64,000 bases of DNA from Clostridia bacterium. Lineage in GTDB: Bacteria > Bacillota > Clostridia > Oscillospirales > Acutalibacteraceae. The stretch lies in NCBI GenBank assembly GCA_017465085.1, contig JAFTWW010000010.1, forward strand, positions 1 through 64,000, given 5' to 3'. This document shows, piece after piece, positions 42,633 through 51,031 of the stretch. How positions within the stretch are numbered: position 1 is the first letter of the stretch; each line of letters opens with the position of its first letter. Both the position numbers and the translations under genes were made by a program. Below the pieces are notes generated by a model, which ran no database searches, was not told the DNA's origin, and was given only the letters and a program-made list of their open reading frames with translations.

Positions 42633-43504
42633 TACACTTTCTCCCTTCTCTTTTTACCCAAAATACCCGTAGGACGTACAAGAAGAATTACAATAAGTAT
42701 TAAAAATTCAATGGCATCGGTATAGGGAGCAATGGCAGGTATGGTAAGAGAAATTGCTTCAACAACACCCATAAGCATACCTCCGAGCATAGCGCCGGGT
42801 ATGGAGCCGATTCCACCGATTACCGCGGCCGTAAATGCCTTAATACCTGGCATAGCGCCAAGGGTATTATTAAGGCTGGGGGATTTCATAAGCATAAAGA
42901 ATCCCGCAAAAGCCGCAAGGGCAGAACCGATTGCAAAGGTAATCATAATAATTTTGTTTACATTGATACCCATAAGCTGTGCGGCGCCCTTATCCTCAGA
43001 TACAGCAATCATTGCGCGACCTGTTTTAGTATATTTAACAAAAACACTTAGAACAAGCATTATAACCATTGAACAACCTAGGGTTACAAGTATATAAACA
43101 GGCACGGTAAGACCTGCAAACTTAACATTACCAAGATCAGCAACATTAACCATTTTAGGAGCAGAGCCGAAAATAATCTGCGCAGTAGATTGCAACAGAT
43201 AGCTCACACCGATTGCAGTAATAAGTACCGCAAGGGGAGAGGCACCGCGTAGTGGCTTATATGCGATTTTTTCTATAGTAACACCAAGAGCTACACAGAA
43301 AACAACCGCCGCAAGCAAGCCTAAAATGGGATTGCCAAGGGAAGCCATAGTAACGAAAATCATATAACCGCCCACCATAATAACATCGCCGTGAGCGAAA
43401 TTTAGCATTTTAGCAATACCGTAAACCATAGTATAACCGAGAGCTATCATGGCGTAGGTACTACCCATACTAAGACCGTTTATCAAAGTTTCTATAAATT
43501 TCAT
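42632..43504 (-). CDS. livH: Branched-chain amino-acid ABC transporter permease LivH
   Basis: A 290-residue permease with about eight helices. Family hallmarks: LINGLSMGSTYAMIALGYTM near the N-terminus, MLNFAHGDVIMVGGY, and VSEDKGAAQLMGINVNKIIM as the cytoplasmic ATPase contact. First permease after the binding-protein gene, from which it is separated by about 90 nt containing a strong hairpin. Confidence 0.95.
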   Translation of the reverse strand: MKFIETLINGLSMGSTYAMIALGYTMVYGIAKMLNFAHGDVIMVGGYMIFVTMASLGNPILGLLAAVVFCVALGVTIEKIAYKPLRGASPLAVLITAIGVSYLLQSTAQIIFGSAPKMVNVADLGNVKFAGLTVPVYILVTLGCSMVIMLVLSVFVKYTKTGRAMIAVSEDKGAAQLMGINVNKIIMITFAIGSALAAFAGFFMLMKSPSLNNTLGAMPGIKAFTAAVIGGIGSIPGAMLGGMLMGVVEAISLTIPAIAPYTDAIEFLILIVILLVRPTGILGKKRREKV

Positions 43505-43530
43505 AAATATTCCTACTATTATTACGACAA

Positions 43531-43561
43531 TTTGCCGGAGCAGAAAAACTGCGCCGGCAAA
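43531..43561 (-). promoter_or_regulatory. Intercistronic hairpin between livK-like and livH genes
   Basis: TTGCCGGAGCAG pairs with CTGCGCCGGCAA (one mismatch). On minus it lies between the binding-protein stop and the permease start, with no T run. It probably stabilises the upstream message or partly attenuates, giving more binding protein than permease. Confidence 0.6.
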
Positions 43562-43594
43562 AATATCTTCTATGTTGTTTTGCTAAAAATTCAA

Positions 43595-44758
43595 TTAATT
43601 AGCAGAGTTAGCGGTTTTAAGGGTGTACTTAACAGCTTCTTTAGCAACATAGCCGTTATCTTCCCAAGCAATATCATTACCGGTAACGCCGCTGTAGGTG
43701 AAATCACCGGTGAACTGCTCTTTGAGAATATCGCAAAGGTCAGAAGCGGAGATGGTTACATCAATCTTTTCGCCTGCATCAATAGCAGCCTTCATAGCAT
43801 TGTAGATTGCATATACACAGTCATAAGCAGAAGCGCCGAACTGATTGAGAGTATCGGTACCGAACTTATCGGTATATTTCTTAATAAAGTCAGCGGCAGC
43901 GCCTTCTGTAGCATTGGAATCGAAGTGAGAAAGCATAGAAACTTCCTGAGGAATTATGCTGAAATCTTCGAACTGACCTGCAAGACCGTCAAATCCATCG
44001 CAACCGTAGTAAACAGCATCTTTAGCAATGATATCCTTAGCCTGAGTCATAAATACAGCAGCGGGAGTGTAGTAAATGGGCATAAAGATAAAGGTGCACT
44101 CTTTAAGAGAGGTGATCTGTGAAGAGAAGTCAGTAGCATTAGCATCGGTGAATACAGCTTCAACTGTTTTAATAGAAGAATCAAGGTTATCCTTGAACTG
44201 CTCATAGATACCGTTGGAGTAAGCATCATCCGACTTATAGAAGATACCAATTTGATCAATACCAAGAGTGTTTACATAGTCAGCAGCAACTTTACCCTGG
44301 TTACCATCAGCAAAGCACATCTGGAAGCCGTTATCGTTAGCGGGGATCTTATCGCCAGAAGCTGAGGGAGTGAGGAAGAAAACATTATCCTCAGCAGAAA
44401 GCTTGGTATACTCAAGGCCGGGAGCGGTAGTAACTGTACCTAAAGAAGCCTGCATGCCGCTTTCAAGCATAGTTGCATAGTTAGCGGCAACCTTGGTTGC
44501 ATCGTGAGTATCATCGGTAGCGATGAGCTTGAATTTAACGCCGTTAAGACCGCCTGCAGCGTTGATCTCATCAACTGCCATCTGTGCAGAATTCTGAACT
44601 GCTACGCCGTAAACAGCAGCAGCTCCGGTAAGGGGACCGCTTACACCAATTACGAACTCTGTGTTTTCAGCAGTATAGTTACTGCCGCATCCGGTAAAGC
44701 AGCATGCAACGAGGCAAAGCGCCATTACAACGGATATGAATTTTGCGATTTTTTTCAT
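43595..44758 (-). CDS. Branched-chain amino-acid binding lipoprotein (LivJ/LivK type)
   Basis: A 387-residue type I solute-binding protein. The lipoprotein signal ends in VACCFTGC-GSN. The family pattern is visible: FVIGVSGPLTGAAAVYG, AVDEINAAGGLNG, KLIATDDTHD, and a C-terminal WEDNGYVAK. It is first in the operon with livHMGF. A consensus-like promoter lies upstream; the TrpXYZ-like operon ends only 100 nt upstream without a clear terminator, so read-through is possible. Exact ligand (Leu/Ile/Val or another amino acid) is not certain. Confidence 0.94.
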   Translation of the reverse strand: MKKIAKFISVVMALCLVACCFTGCGSNYTAENTEFVIGVSGPLTGAAAVYGVAVQNSAQMAVDEINAAGGLNGVKFKLIATDDTHDATKVAANYATMLESGMQASLGTVTTAPGLEYTKLSAEDNVFFLTPSASGDKIPANDNGFQMCFADGNQGKVAADYVNTLGIDQIGIFYKSDDAYSNGIYEQFKDNLDSSIKTVEAVFTDANATDFSSQITSLKECTFIFMPIYYTPAAVFMTQAKDIIAKDAVYYGCDGFDGLAGQFEDFSIIPQEVSMLSHFDSNATEGAAADFIKKYTDKFGTDTLNQFGASAYDCVYAIYNAMKAAIDAGEKIDVTISASDLCDILKEQFTGDFTYSGVTGNDIAWEDNGYVAKEAVKYTLKTANSAN

Positions 44759-44811
44759 TTTGAAAACCTCTTTCCTTAAAACTTAAGTAAAATTAAATAA
44801 TAATATATATA

Positions 44812-44840
44812 AATTTACCACAATGTAATTGCAATGTCAA
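44812..44840 (-). promoter_or_regulatory. Promoter of the liv operon
   Basis: On minus: TTGACA (44835-44840), 17-nt spacer, TAAATT (44812-44817). Confidence 0.75.
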
Positions 44841-44857
44841 GAAATTTTAAGCAAAAA

Positions 44858-45652
44858 TCAGCTTAAGAGGGCCTTATCACTAGCAAAAACATCGCCGCTT
44901 ATCTTTGTGAAGGCCTGAAGCAGATTTTCAACCGTTAATTTTTTCTTTTCTTCACCCGAAATATCAAGAATGATTTTGCCGTTGTTCATCATAATAAGGC
45001 GGTTGCCGTGGGTGATGGCATCCTTCATATTATGAGTAATCATAAGGGTGGTAAGCTTTTCCTGACTAACAATTTCACTTGTTATACTCAAAACCTTAGC
45101 GGCAGTTTTAGGGTCGAGCGCGGCAGTATGCTCATCAAGAAGCAGAAGCTTCGGATGATTCATAGATGCCATAAGAAGAGTAATAGCCTGACGCTGACCG
45201 CCCGAAAGCAGACCAACCTTAGTTGATAATCTATCCTCAAGACCTAAATCAAGACGTTTTAACAGCTCCTTGTAAATCTTACGGTCGTTATCATTTATAG
45301 CCCATGATAAGCCTCTTGATTTACCGCGGCGCATAGCGATTGCCATATTTTCTTCAATCCACATATCAGCGGCTGTACCTGTCATAGGATCCTGAAAAAC
45401 TCTGCCAATAAACTGCGCTCTTTTATATTCAGGCAGTTTTGTAATATCGGTACCATCGATGATTATATTACCATCATCAATAGGGAAGGTGCCTGCAACA
45501 GAATTGAGCAGGGTAGATTTGCCTGCACCGTTACCTCCAATTACGGTAACGAAATCACCATCATTGAGGGTAATGGAAACATCATCAAGGGCAACCTTTT
45601 CGTTAACAGTACCGGCATTAAATATCTTTGTTACATTCTTAATTTCTAACAT
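44858..45652 (-). CDS. ABC transporter ATPase, TrpZ-like
   Basis: A 264-residue ATPase with Walker A GGNGAGKST, signature LSGGQRQAITLLMAS and Walker B LLLLDEHTAALDP, where DEH replaces DEP as is usual for this uncharacterised-ABC/TrpZ group. It directly abuts the permease gene. Forms an importer with the permease and the PF04392-type binding protein upstream. Confidence 0.9.
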   Translation of the reverse strand: MLEIKNVTKIFNAGTVNEKVALDDVSITLNDGDFVTVIGGNGAGKSTLLNSVAGTFPIDDGNIIIDGTDITKLPEYKRAQFIGRVFQDPMTGTAADMWIEENMAIAMRRGKSRGLSWAINDNDRKIYKELLKRLDLGLEDRLSTKVGLLSGGQRQAITLLMASMNHPKLLLLDEHTAALDPKTAAKVLSITSEIVSQEKLTTLMITHNMKDAITHGNRLIMMNNGKIILDISGEEKKKLTVENLLQAFTKISGDVFASDKALLS

Positions 45653-46561
45653 TTATGCCGCCTCCTTGGTGTTTCTTACAGCAGGTTTGGAAAAATATGT
45701 TTTCTTAAGGTGGGGAACTGCCAAGAATATGGCAACAACGATTGCCGAAAGCATCTTAAGAAGATCGGTATCAAGACCTAAGAAAATAACCGTTTGATAT
45801 ACGATGTAATAAATTACTCCGCCTATAAGTACGCCTGTTAATCTGATAACAAAGCTTTGTCCCATACGGGAAACAATAGCTTCACCGATAATTACAGCTG
45901 CAAGGCCGATAACGATTGCTCCGCGTCCATCGGAAATATCTGCTTTACCCGAATACTGAGCAAGTAACGCGCCTGCAAGGGCAACGATACCGTTGGAAAG
46001 CGCAAGGCCGACAACCTTATTAGAGCTTGTGTTAATGCCTTGCGCACGGGACATTTTCACATTACAGCCCGTAGCTCTTATGGACATACCGTAGCGCGTA
46101 CCAAAGAACCAATAAAGCACAGCAATCAGCACAATGCATATAAGGAACAGATAAACTAAGGACTCATACTTTCTTAACTGTGTGATAAGAACATCATAGG
46201 ATCTTGCGGGAAGCGCCTGATTAGCCTTGCCCATAATTTTAAGGTTAACTGACCACAAAATAAGCTGTGTAAGAATACCAGAAAGGATGGCGGGGATACC
46301 CATTATGGTATGGAAAAGACCTGTTACAAGACCTGCCGCCATACCTGCAATAAAAGCGATAAGCATTGCCGCCCAAACATTCCAACCTGCCGCCATAAGC
46401 ATAGCGCATGTAGCCATACCTGTTACCATAGAGCCATCAACGGTAAGGTCAGATAATTCAAGAATCTTGAAGGTAATATAAACACCTATAGCCATAATAC
46501 CCCAAATCATTCCTTGGGCAGCGGCACCCGGCATTGCGCCGAGCCAATTCAAAAAATCCAT
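45653..46561 (-). CDS. ABC transporter permease, TrpY-like
   Basis: A 302-residue membrane protein with about eight to nine helices, of the LivHM-related permease superfamily (FKILELSDLTVDGSMVTGMA near the N-terminus; SNGIVALAGALLAQYSGKAD in the middle). Partner of the PF04392-type binding protein, as in pneumococcal TrpXYZ. It follows that gene by about 97 nt containing a strong hairpin and lies next to the ATPase gene. Confidence 0.9.
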   Translation of the reverse strand: MDFLNWLGAMPGAAAQGMIWGIMAIGVYITFKILELSDLTVDGSMVTGMATCAMLMAAGWNVWAAMLIAFIAGMAAGLVTGLFHTIMGIPAILSGILTQLILWSVNLKIMGKANQALPARSYDVLITQLRKYESLVYLFLICIVLIAVLYWFFGTRYGMSIRATGCNVKMSRAQGINTSSNKVVGLALSNGIVALAGALLAQYSGKADISDGRGAIVIGLAAVIIGEAIVSRMGQSFVIRLTGVLIGGVIYYIVYQTVIFLGLDTDLLKMLSAIVVAIFLAVPHLKKTYFSKPAVRNTKEAA

Positions 46562-46580
46562 ATTTATTCTCCTATTATAT

Positions 46581-46635
46581 AAAATAGTAAATGTGCCGCT
46601 ACCTTTTGCGCAGCGGCACTGAGTATTTTACTATA
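46581..46635 (-). promoter_or_regulatory. Intercistronic hairpin between trpX-like and trpY-like genes
   Basis: GTGCCGCT pairs with AGCGGCAC, extended by ATAGTAAA/TATTTTACTAT pairing. As in the liv operon, it follows the binding-protein gene and precedes the permease; probably a processing or partial termination signal. Confidence 0.6.
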
Positions 46636-46658
46636 ATTTTACTCAAAAAGCAAGTGCT

Positions 46659-47624
46659 TTAGGAGAGGGGCTCATATCCTTCGGGAACAGTGATACCGAG
46701 TTCTTCACAAAGAGTCTTGTTATACTTCTTAACGGGATTGTTATCATACTCAATAGCCATCTCGGCAATATCAGCCTCGCCCTTTAAGATTTTAGCAGCC
46801 ATTTCGCCGGTAGTTTTGCCGAGCTCTTCGTAGCTGATGGAAAGGGTGGCAATGCCGCAACCTGAGCATATACCTGCTTCACCTGCGATAATAGGCACCT
46901 TTTTGGGAGCAACAACACCGTTAATGGTTTCTGTGCAGGAAGCTGCAGTATTATCGGTGGGTATGTAAAGAGCATCACAAGCGCCGGCTGCAGCCTCGGC
47001 AACCTGAGCTACATCTTCAGAGCCTGCGAAGGTGTATTCCTTAACAGTAAGACCTTTACCTTCAAGATATTCCTTAACAACCTTCACCTGATAAGCAGAG
47101 TTTGCTTCTGCAGAGCAAGAAAGCATACCTACTGTTTTAGCATCGGGAACAAGGTCAATAATCATCTGAGCCTGCTCGGTAAGGGGAGCCAAATCACTGG
47201 TACCTGAAACATTACCGCCAACTGTACCGCTGAAATCTTTAATACCAAGGGCAACACCGTATTCGGTAACAGATGTTCCAAGAATCGGGATTTCCTCGGT
47301 GGCATTGTAAGCGGCCTGCAGGGCAGGGGTGGCGTTAGCCATAATTAAATCTACCTTTTTGGATACGAAATCGTTAACGGCAGTAACACAGGTATCGGGA
47401 TTATTCGCGGCATTAACCTCAATAAATTCAACGTTATCTTCGCCGAGAGCAGCAATAACTGCATCCTTAAAGCCCTTTGTTGCGGCATCTAATGCATCGT
47501 GGGTAACAAGCTGACAAATACCGATGGTGTATTTACCATCATCCTTATTGCCGCAACCTGCAAAGCAAAGACAGCAACCCAAAATCATACATACACATAA
47601 AATAGACGCGAGAATTTTTTTCAT
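46659..47624 (-). CDS. ABC transporter substrate-binding lipoprotein, TrpX-like
   Basis: A 321-residue PF04392-type binding protein. The lipoprotein signal ends in LCFAGC-GNK. Family segments are YTIGICQLVTHDALDAATKG, GTSVTEYG, ALYIPTDNTAASC and PIIAGEAGICSGCGIATLS. Relatives in streptococci (TrpX) bind tryptophan and other aromatic amino acids; the ligand here is inferred from that relation. ATG 47624 is chosen because AGGAGG is 7 nt upstream. Its promoter carries the ACTTTA-N6-TAAAGT palindrome shared with the yerC operon. Confidence 0.9.
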   Translation of the reverse strand: MKKILASILCVCMILGCCLCFAGCGNKDDGKYTIGICQLVTHDALDAATKGFKDAVIAALGEDNVEFIEVNAANNPDTCVTAVNDFVSKKVDLIMANATPALQAAYNATEEIPILGTSVTEYGVALGIKDFSGTVGGNVSGTSDLAPLTEQAQMIIDLVPDAKTVGMLSCSAEANSAYQVKVVKEYLEGKGLTVKEYTFAGSEDVAQVAEAAAGACDALYIPTDNTAASCTETINGVVAPKKVPIIAGEAGICSGCGIATLSISYEELGKTTGEMAAKILKGEADIAEMAIEYDNNPVKKYNKTLCEELGITVPEGYEPLS

Positions 47625-47684
47625 AAAATTGCCTCCTATTTGTGAAATATTTAACAAATACCTCACAATAATTGATTTGCACAT

Positions 47685-47713
47685 ATTATATCACTTTAAA
47701 GCGTTAAAGTCAA
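47685..47713 (-). promoter_or_regulatory. Promoter of the TrpX-like operon
   Basis: On minus: TTGACT (47708-47713), 17-nt spacer, TATAAT (47685-47690). Leader of about 50 nt, too short for a T-box. Confidence 0.85.
47693..47710 (-). promoter_or_regulatory. Operator ACTTTA-N6-TAAAGT, copy 2
   Basis: The same half-sites and 6-nt spacing as at 34562-34579, again between -35 and -10 of an amino-acid transporter promoter. The central six bases differ between the copies. Confidence 0.6.
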
Positions 47714-48253
47714 TAGGCAAAACCATATTTTGTATAAAAGAGAATAAGAGAGTCTTTATCACTCATATTAAACCGATAATTTTCCGTTAGGTCAACAATA
47801 TATAATGTAATCAAAAAATACATCCTGATAGCCGACAAATAGCATATAAAATAAAAAAGCAATCGAATAGAAATTTTTCCAACGATACTTAATATGTCAG
47901 AAAAAAACTGATTCGATTACAGAAAGGTAAGTTTTGAGCAATTTTCAAAAAAGTCAGTAAAAAATTTAAAATATGGATTAAAGGAAGAGTATTGAAATTA
48001 AATATTCAAAAAATTAAAAACAACACGGGCAAATTCAAAAGTAATTCGAAAACATAAATTAGCGATTAAATTCTGATGCTGCAACAATTTATAAATAAGA
48101 GAGTTATAAGGTCGTTATAGGCGGAACACGGCAAATAACCCCGAAAACAGCCAATTTCACTCCCCCCGAATTATACAAAATATTCATTTTGTATAATTAG
48201 ATAAAACGTTTTATCGGTCCAAACAGTAATATCCCCTATGGGTTTTGCTTATT
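47714..48253. other. AT-rich intergenic region with several palindromes
   Basis: No coding frame with a convincing start is present. Visible structure: GCAATCGAAT (47859-47868) with ATTCGATTAC nearby (47911-47920), a 30-nt palindrome at 48169-48198, and ATAAAACGTTTTAT at 48201-48214. No tRNA or known riboswitch was recognised. Confidence 0.5.
48169..48198. repeat. Perfect 13-bp palindrome near the xerD-like gene
   Basis: AATTATACAAAAT, ATTC spacer, ATTTTGTATAATT. About 90 nt beyond the 3' end of the recombinase gene. It lacks a T tail, so it is not a typical terminator. Confidence 0.7.
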
Positions 48254-48293
48254 AAAATAACCGCCTACTTATATCTAGTGGCGGTTATTTTTT
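48254..48293. terminator. Terminator of the xerD-like gene
   Basis: AAAATAACCGCC pairs with GGCGGTTATTTT around a 14-nt loop; overlaps the stop codon at 48285. Confidence 0.85.
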
Positions 48294-49175
48294 AGCAAGC
48301 GGATGGAATTTTGCATAAGACTGAACATATTTACTCTTAACAAGCTGGGCGTAAACCTGCGTTGAAGAAATATCGGAATGACCTAACATCTCTTTAATAT
48401 CTTTGAGCTGTGCCCCGTTCTCCAACAGATGCGCCGCAAAGGAATGCCTTAATGTATGCGGAGTGATATCCTTGTTTATACCCGCCTTTTCGGCATAATG
48501 CTTGATTATCTTCCAAAATCCCTGTCTGGACATTGGTTGTCCATTCATATTGGTAAATAATATATCGGTATCATCATCCTCAACCATTGCAGGTCTTACC
48601 GAATTGATATAATCGTTAAGGTGCCTTATTGCCGCAGGATATATAGGAATAATACGCTCATTTTTAGAGCCATGTGTATGTAAAATGCCAACCTGTGTGT
48701 TAATATCGTTAATGCTCAGCTCGATAAGCTCCGATACTTTTATGCCTGTTGCATACAGTAGCTCGAGCATAGCCTTATCCCTTATTCCTTTATAATCACG
48801 GTTATCAGGCTGAGAAAGCAACAGAACAATTTCGTTTGCATCCAGTACATCGGGGAGCTTCTTCTCTGCCTTCTTAAATTTAATAGCATCTGTTGGATTA
48901 TGCTTCACAACATCGGCTGTAATAAGATACTTAAAATAGCATCTTAGCGATGCAACTATTCTGGTTTTTGTTGCTTCTGATTTACCTAAGAAATCAAGAT
49001 AATCTATATATTTCCTTATAGTGCTTTCATTTACCCTATCTATATTGTGAATATCGTTGTTGGCGCAGTAAGTAACAAATTGATTAACATCGCGAATATA
49101 GGCTTCTAATGTATTGGCAGATGTCTTCTTAACATCATTAAGATAAACCTTATAGCCATCTAAAAAATCCTTCAT
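48285..49175 (-). CDS. xerD: XerD-like tyrosine recombinase with Lys at the Arg-I position
   Basis: A 296-residue recombinase of XerD length. The N-terminal SAM-like domain is LDGYKVYLNDVKKTSANTLE. The catalytic domain has HTLRHSFAAHLLENGA (His, Arg II), LGHSDISSTQVYAQL (His, nucleophile Tyr). The first catalytic Arg, normally in ATGLRVSEL, is Lys here: YATGIKVSELIEL. XerD with XerC resolves chromosome dimers at dif. Adjacent to spoIIM as in Bacillus, where xerD (ripX), fur and spoIIM are neighbours, which supports the name. Activity with the Lys change is uncertain. Confidence 0.85.
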   Translation of the reverse strand: MKDFLDGYKVYLNDVKKTSANTLEAYIRDVNQFVTYCANNDIHNIDRVNESTIRKYIDYLDFLGKSEATKTRIVASLRCYFKYLITADVVKHNPTDAIKFKKAEKKLPDVLDANEIVLLLSQPDNRDYKGIRDKAMLELLYATGIKVSELIELSINDINTQVGILHTHGSKNERIIPIYPAAIRHLNDYINSVRPAMVEDDDTDILFTNMNGQPMSRQGFWKIIKHYAEKAGINKDITPHTLRHSFAAHLLENGAQLKDIKEMLGHSDISSTQVYAQLVKSKYVQSYAKFHPLAKK

Positions 49176-49198
49176 ACTGCACCTCCTTTTAACGAAAT

Positions 49199-49831
49199 CT
49201 ATATAAATTCAAAATAAGAAATCAAAGCCTTGGAAAGCAAAGCATCAACAATGGACGCTCCGATTATTGCCGATAAATATATAAGATAATATCCGCAATA
49301 ATCCTTAAAAATTAAAAACAAATTTGCAGGGCGGCTATTGGGAAAAGTAAGCTTTGCAAACTCAAAAGAAAAACGAATGGATTTCCCTGCAGCAATAACA
49401 AGAGCAATAACGAATACTGCCGCTACAGGAATAACTATTAAGGCATTAAAAGCAATGCCCTTGAGTAGATATGTACTACAAATATGGGCGCACAAAATAC
49501 CGTAAAAAAAACCGGAAGCCATTTTAAGCAACGGTACAATAACAATACCCATAAGCGATGCTCCGCACAAGAAAAACAAAAGCAAAACTAAAAACCGCAT
49601 TTCGAATGAGTATGCAAATATTTTAATAAAGCCCCTACCCTGCCTTGCTGCCAGAAAATAATCAAACAGCCACTCAGCAACTTTAACAGCAACAGTACTA
49701 TTTTTATAAGAAACACAACCAACTATGATACCAATGATAAATGCAGCGGTTAACATAATAGTTGTTTTGTTATCTCTTAAAAAACCTAAGATATTGTTTT
49801 TATTGAAATTTAATATTGCGCTTTTATTCAT
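49199..49831 (-). CDS. spoIIM: SpoIIM-like membrane protein
   Basis: A 210-residue protein with about five transmembrane helices (the first at MLTAAFIIGIIVGCVS), matching Bacillus SpoIIM in length and topology. SpoIIM is part of the SpoIID-SpoIIM-SpoIIP machine for septal peptidoglycan remodelling and engulfment. ATG 49831 has GGAG about 8 nt upstream; a longer frame to 49927 has no site. Position beside the xerD-like gene mirrors Bacillus, and a sigma-E-like promoter lies upstream. Sequence similarity is modest by eye. Confidence 0.65.
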   Translation of the reverse strand: MNKSAILNFNKNNILGFLRDNKTTIMLTAAFIIGIIVGCVSYKNSTVAVKVAEWLFDYFLAARQGRGFIKIFAYSFEMRFLVLLLFFLCGASLMGIVIVPLLKMASGFFYGILCAHICSTYLLKGIAFNALIVIPVAAVFVIALVIAAGKSIRFSFEFAKLTFPNSRPANLFLIFKDYCGYYLIYLSAIIGASIVDALLSKALISYFEFI

Positions 49832-50255
49832 ATACGAACACTCCTTACCGCTTAATATATATGCGGCAAAAGGACAAGATATGAAAAGCACAATATTTGG
49901 GAATTCCCTATCGCTAACACACAACATTTAGAAAAAATCGCAGTTTATGTCAACTAAATGGCGTTAAAAAAACAACCTCTCAAAATCGAAAAATGCGAAT
50001 TTAAGAGTTGTTCGATAAGAAAAACACACCTAATTATCCACCTTTTTGCGAGGTGACAATATATTTATACTACAATTCAGGGATTATGTCAACAACTAAT
50101 TTTGAATTGAAAAATATTATGTAAACTATTTATGTAAACCACACAATATCTTGTTTTCGTAATAATTTTTTATCCCAAATTGTAGTAAATTCCTCTTTAA
50201 TTTTTTAACAAATTATGATATAATAATGAATATGCATAAACAAGGAGATTTAATA
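49832..50255. other. Intergenic region between divergent spoIIM-like and fabG-like genes
   Basis: AT-rich and without a convincing gene. It holds the sigma-E-like site for spoIIM, two tandem TTATGTAAACY motifs (50117-50127 and 50130-50140) that match the XerD arm of Firmicutes dif sites, and a TATAAT (50219-50224) with a weak -35 for the plus-strand gene. Confidence 0.5.
49855..49885 (-). promoter_or_regulatory. Candidate sigma-E promoter of spoIIM
   Basis: On minus: TTCATATC (49878-49885), 14 nt, CATATATAT (49855-49863), the same spacing as the spoIVA candidate. spoIIM belongs to the sigma-E regulon in Bacillus. Confidence 0.4.
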
Positions 50256-50990
50256 ATGAACAAAACTGCAATAATAACCGGAGCCTCTAAGGGTATCGGC
50301 GCCGCAACTGCCATATATTTTGCAAGCAAGGGCTACAATGTTGTTATTAACTATAACGATTCCTATCAATCCGCTGCCCTACTCTCCCGTTCCCTGAACG
50401 AACAAGGCTTCAAAACAATAGCAATAAAAGCCAATGTTGCCAACAAACTTGATGCCGAACGGCTCATTAAAGAAACTGCTGATCGCTTTGGCGGTGTTGA
50501 TGTTCTTGTTAACAATGCAGGCGTTTCCCATATAGATATGATAACCGATACTGATGAATTTGATTCGGATAGAATATTTGATATTAATCTTAAAGGTGTT
50601 TACAACTGTTGCAGAGCAGTAACACCAGTTATGGTTAATCAGAAAAGCGGAAAAATTATAAATATATCTTCTATGTGGGGTCAGGTCGGTGCTTCCTGTG
50701 AGGTAGCATATTCGGCATCTAAGGCGGGTGTGATCGGTCTTACAAAAGCGCTTGCAAAGGAATTAGCTCCAAGTGGAATTACTGTAAATGCTGTTGCTCC
50801 AGGGTTAATTGAAACCTCAATGAACAACGATATTCCCGCCGAGGATTTAAGCGAATTTGTTGAGGAGATTCCTCTTGGCAGAATGGGCTCCCCAAACGAA
50901 ATTGCCGCTGCTGTATATTTCTTGGCTTCAGGTGAGGCTGATTATATAACAGGTCAGGTTTTAGGTATTAACGGCGGTTATGTTATGTAA
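50256..50990 (+). CDS. Short-chain dehydrogenase/reductase, FabG-like
   Basis: A 244-residue NADP(H)-dependent oxidoreductase. The cofactor motif is TGASKGIGAA (residues 8-17), then NNAGVSH. The catalytic tetrad is visible: Ser in INISSMWG, Tyr and Lys in YSASKAG. The C-terminal ITGQVLGINGGYVM is typical of 3-oxoacyl-ACP reductase. Not located with other fatty-acid genes, so the substrate may differ from FabG. ATG 50256 has AAGGAG 8 nt upstream. Terminator follows. Confidence 0.9.
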   Translation: MNKTAIITGASKGIGAATAIYFASKGYNVVINYNDSYQSAALLSRSLNEQGFKTIAIKANVANKLDAERLIKETADRFGGVDVLVNNAGVSHIDMITDTDEFDSDRIFDINLKGVYNCCRAVTPVMVNQKSGKIINISSMWGQVGASCEVAYSASKAGVIGLTKALAKELAPSGITVNAVAPGLIETSMNNDIPAEDLSEFVEEIPLGRMGSPNEIAAAVYFLASGEADYITGQVLGINGGYVM

Positions 50991-50994
50991 AATT

Positions 50995-51030
50995 AAATCG
51001 GTGTAGCTACTGGCTACACCGATTTTTTTA
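50995..51030. terminator. Bidirectional intrinsic terminator
   Basis: AAATCGGTGTAGC pairs with GCTACACCGATTT, T7 follows on plus. Lies between convergent fabG-like and GNAT genes. Confidence 0.9.
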
Positions 51031-51031
51031 T

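Noticed and set aside
43532..44122. 196-codon plus-strand frame opposite the branched-chain amino-acid binding protein gene
   Set aside because: Antisense of a well-supported gene; composition is a mirror of that gene and no start signals exist.
47625..48284. Possible T-box or other riboswitch upstream of the TrpX-like gene
   Set aside because: The promoter at 47685-47713 leaves only about a 50-nt leader; I found no T-box sequence, specifier stem or antiterminator.
49832..49927. Longer version of the SpoIIM-like protein starting at 49927
   Set aside because: No ribosome-binding site, and the added residues overlap the sigma-E-like promoter; ATG 49831 has a good site.
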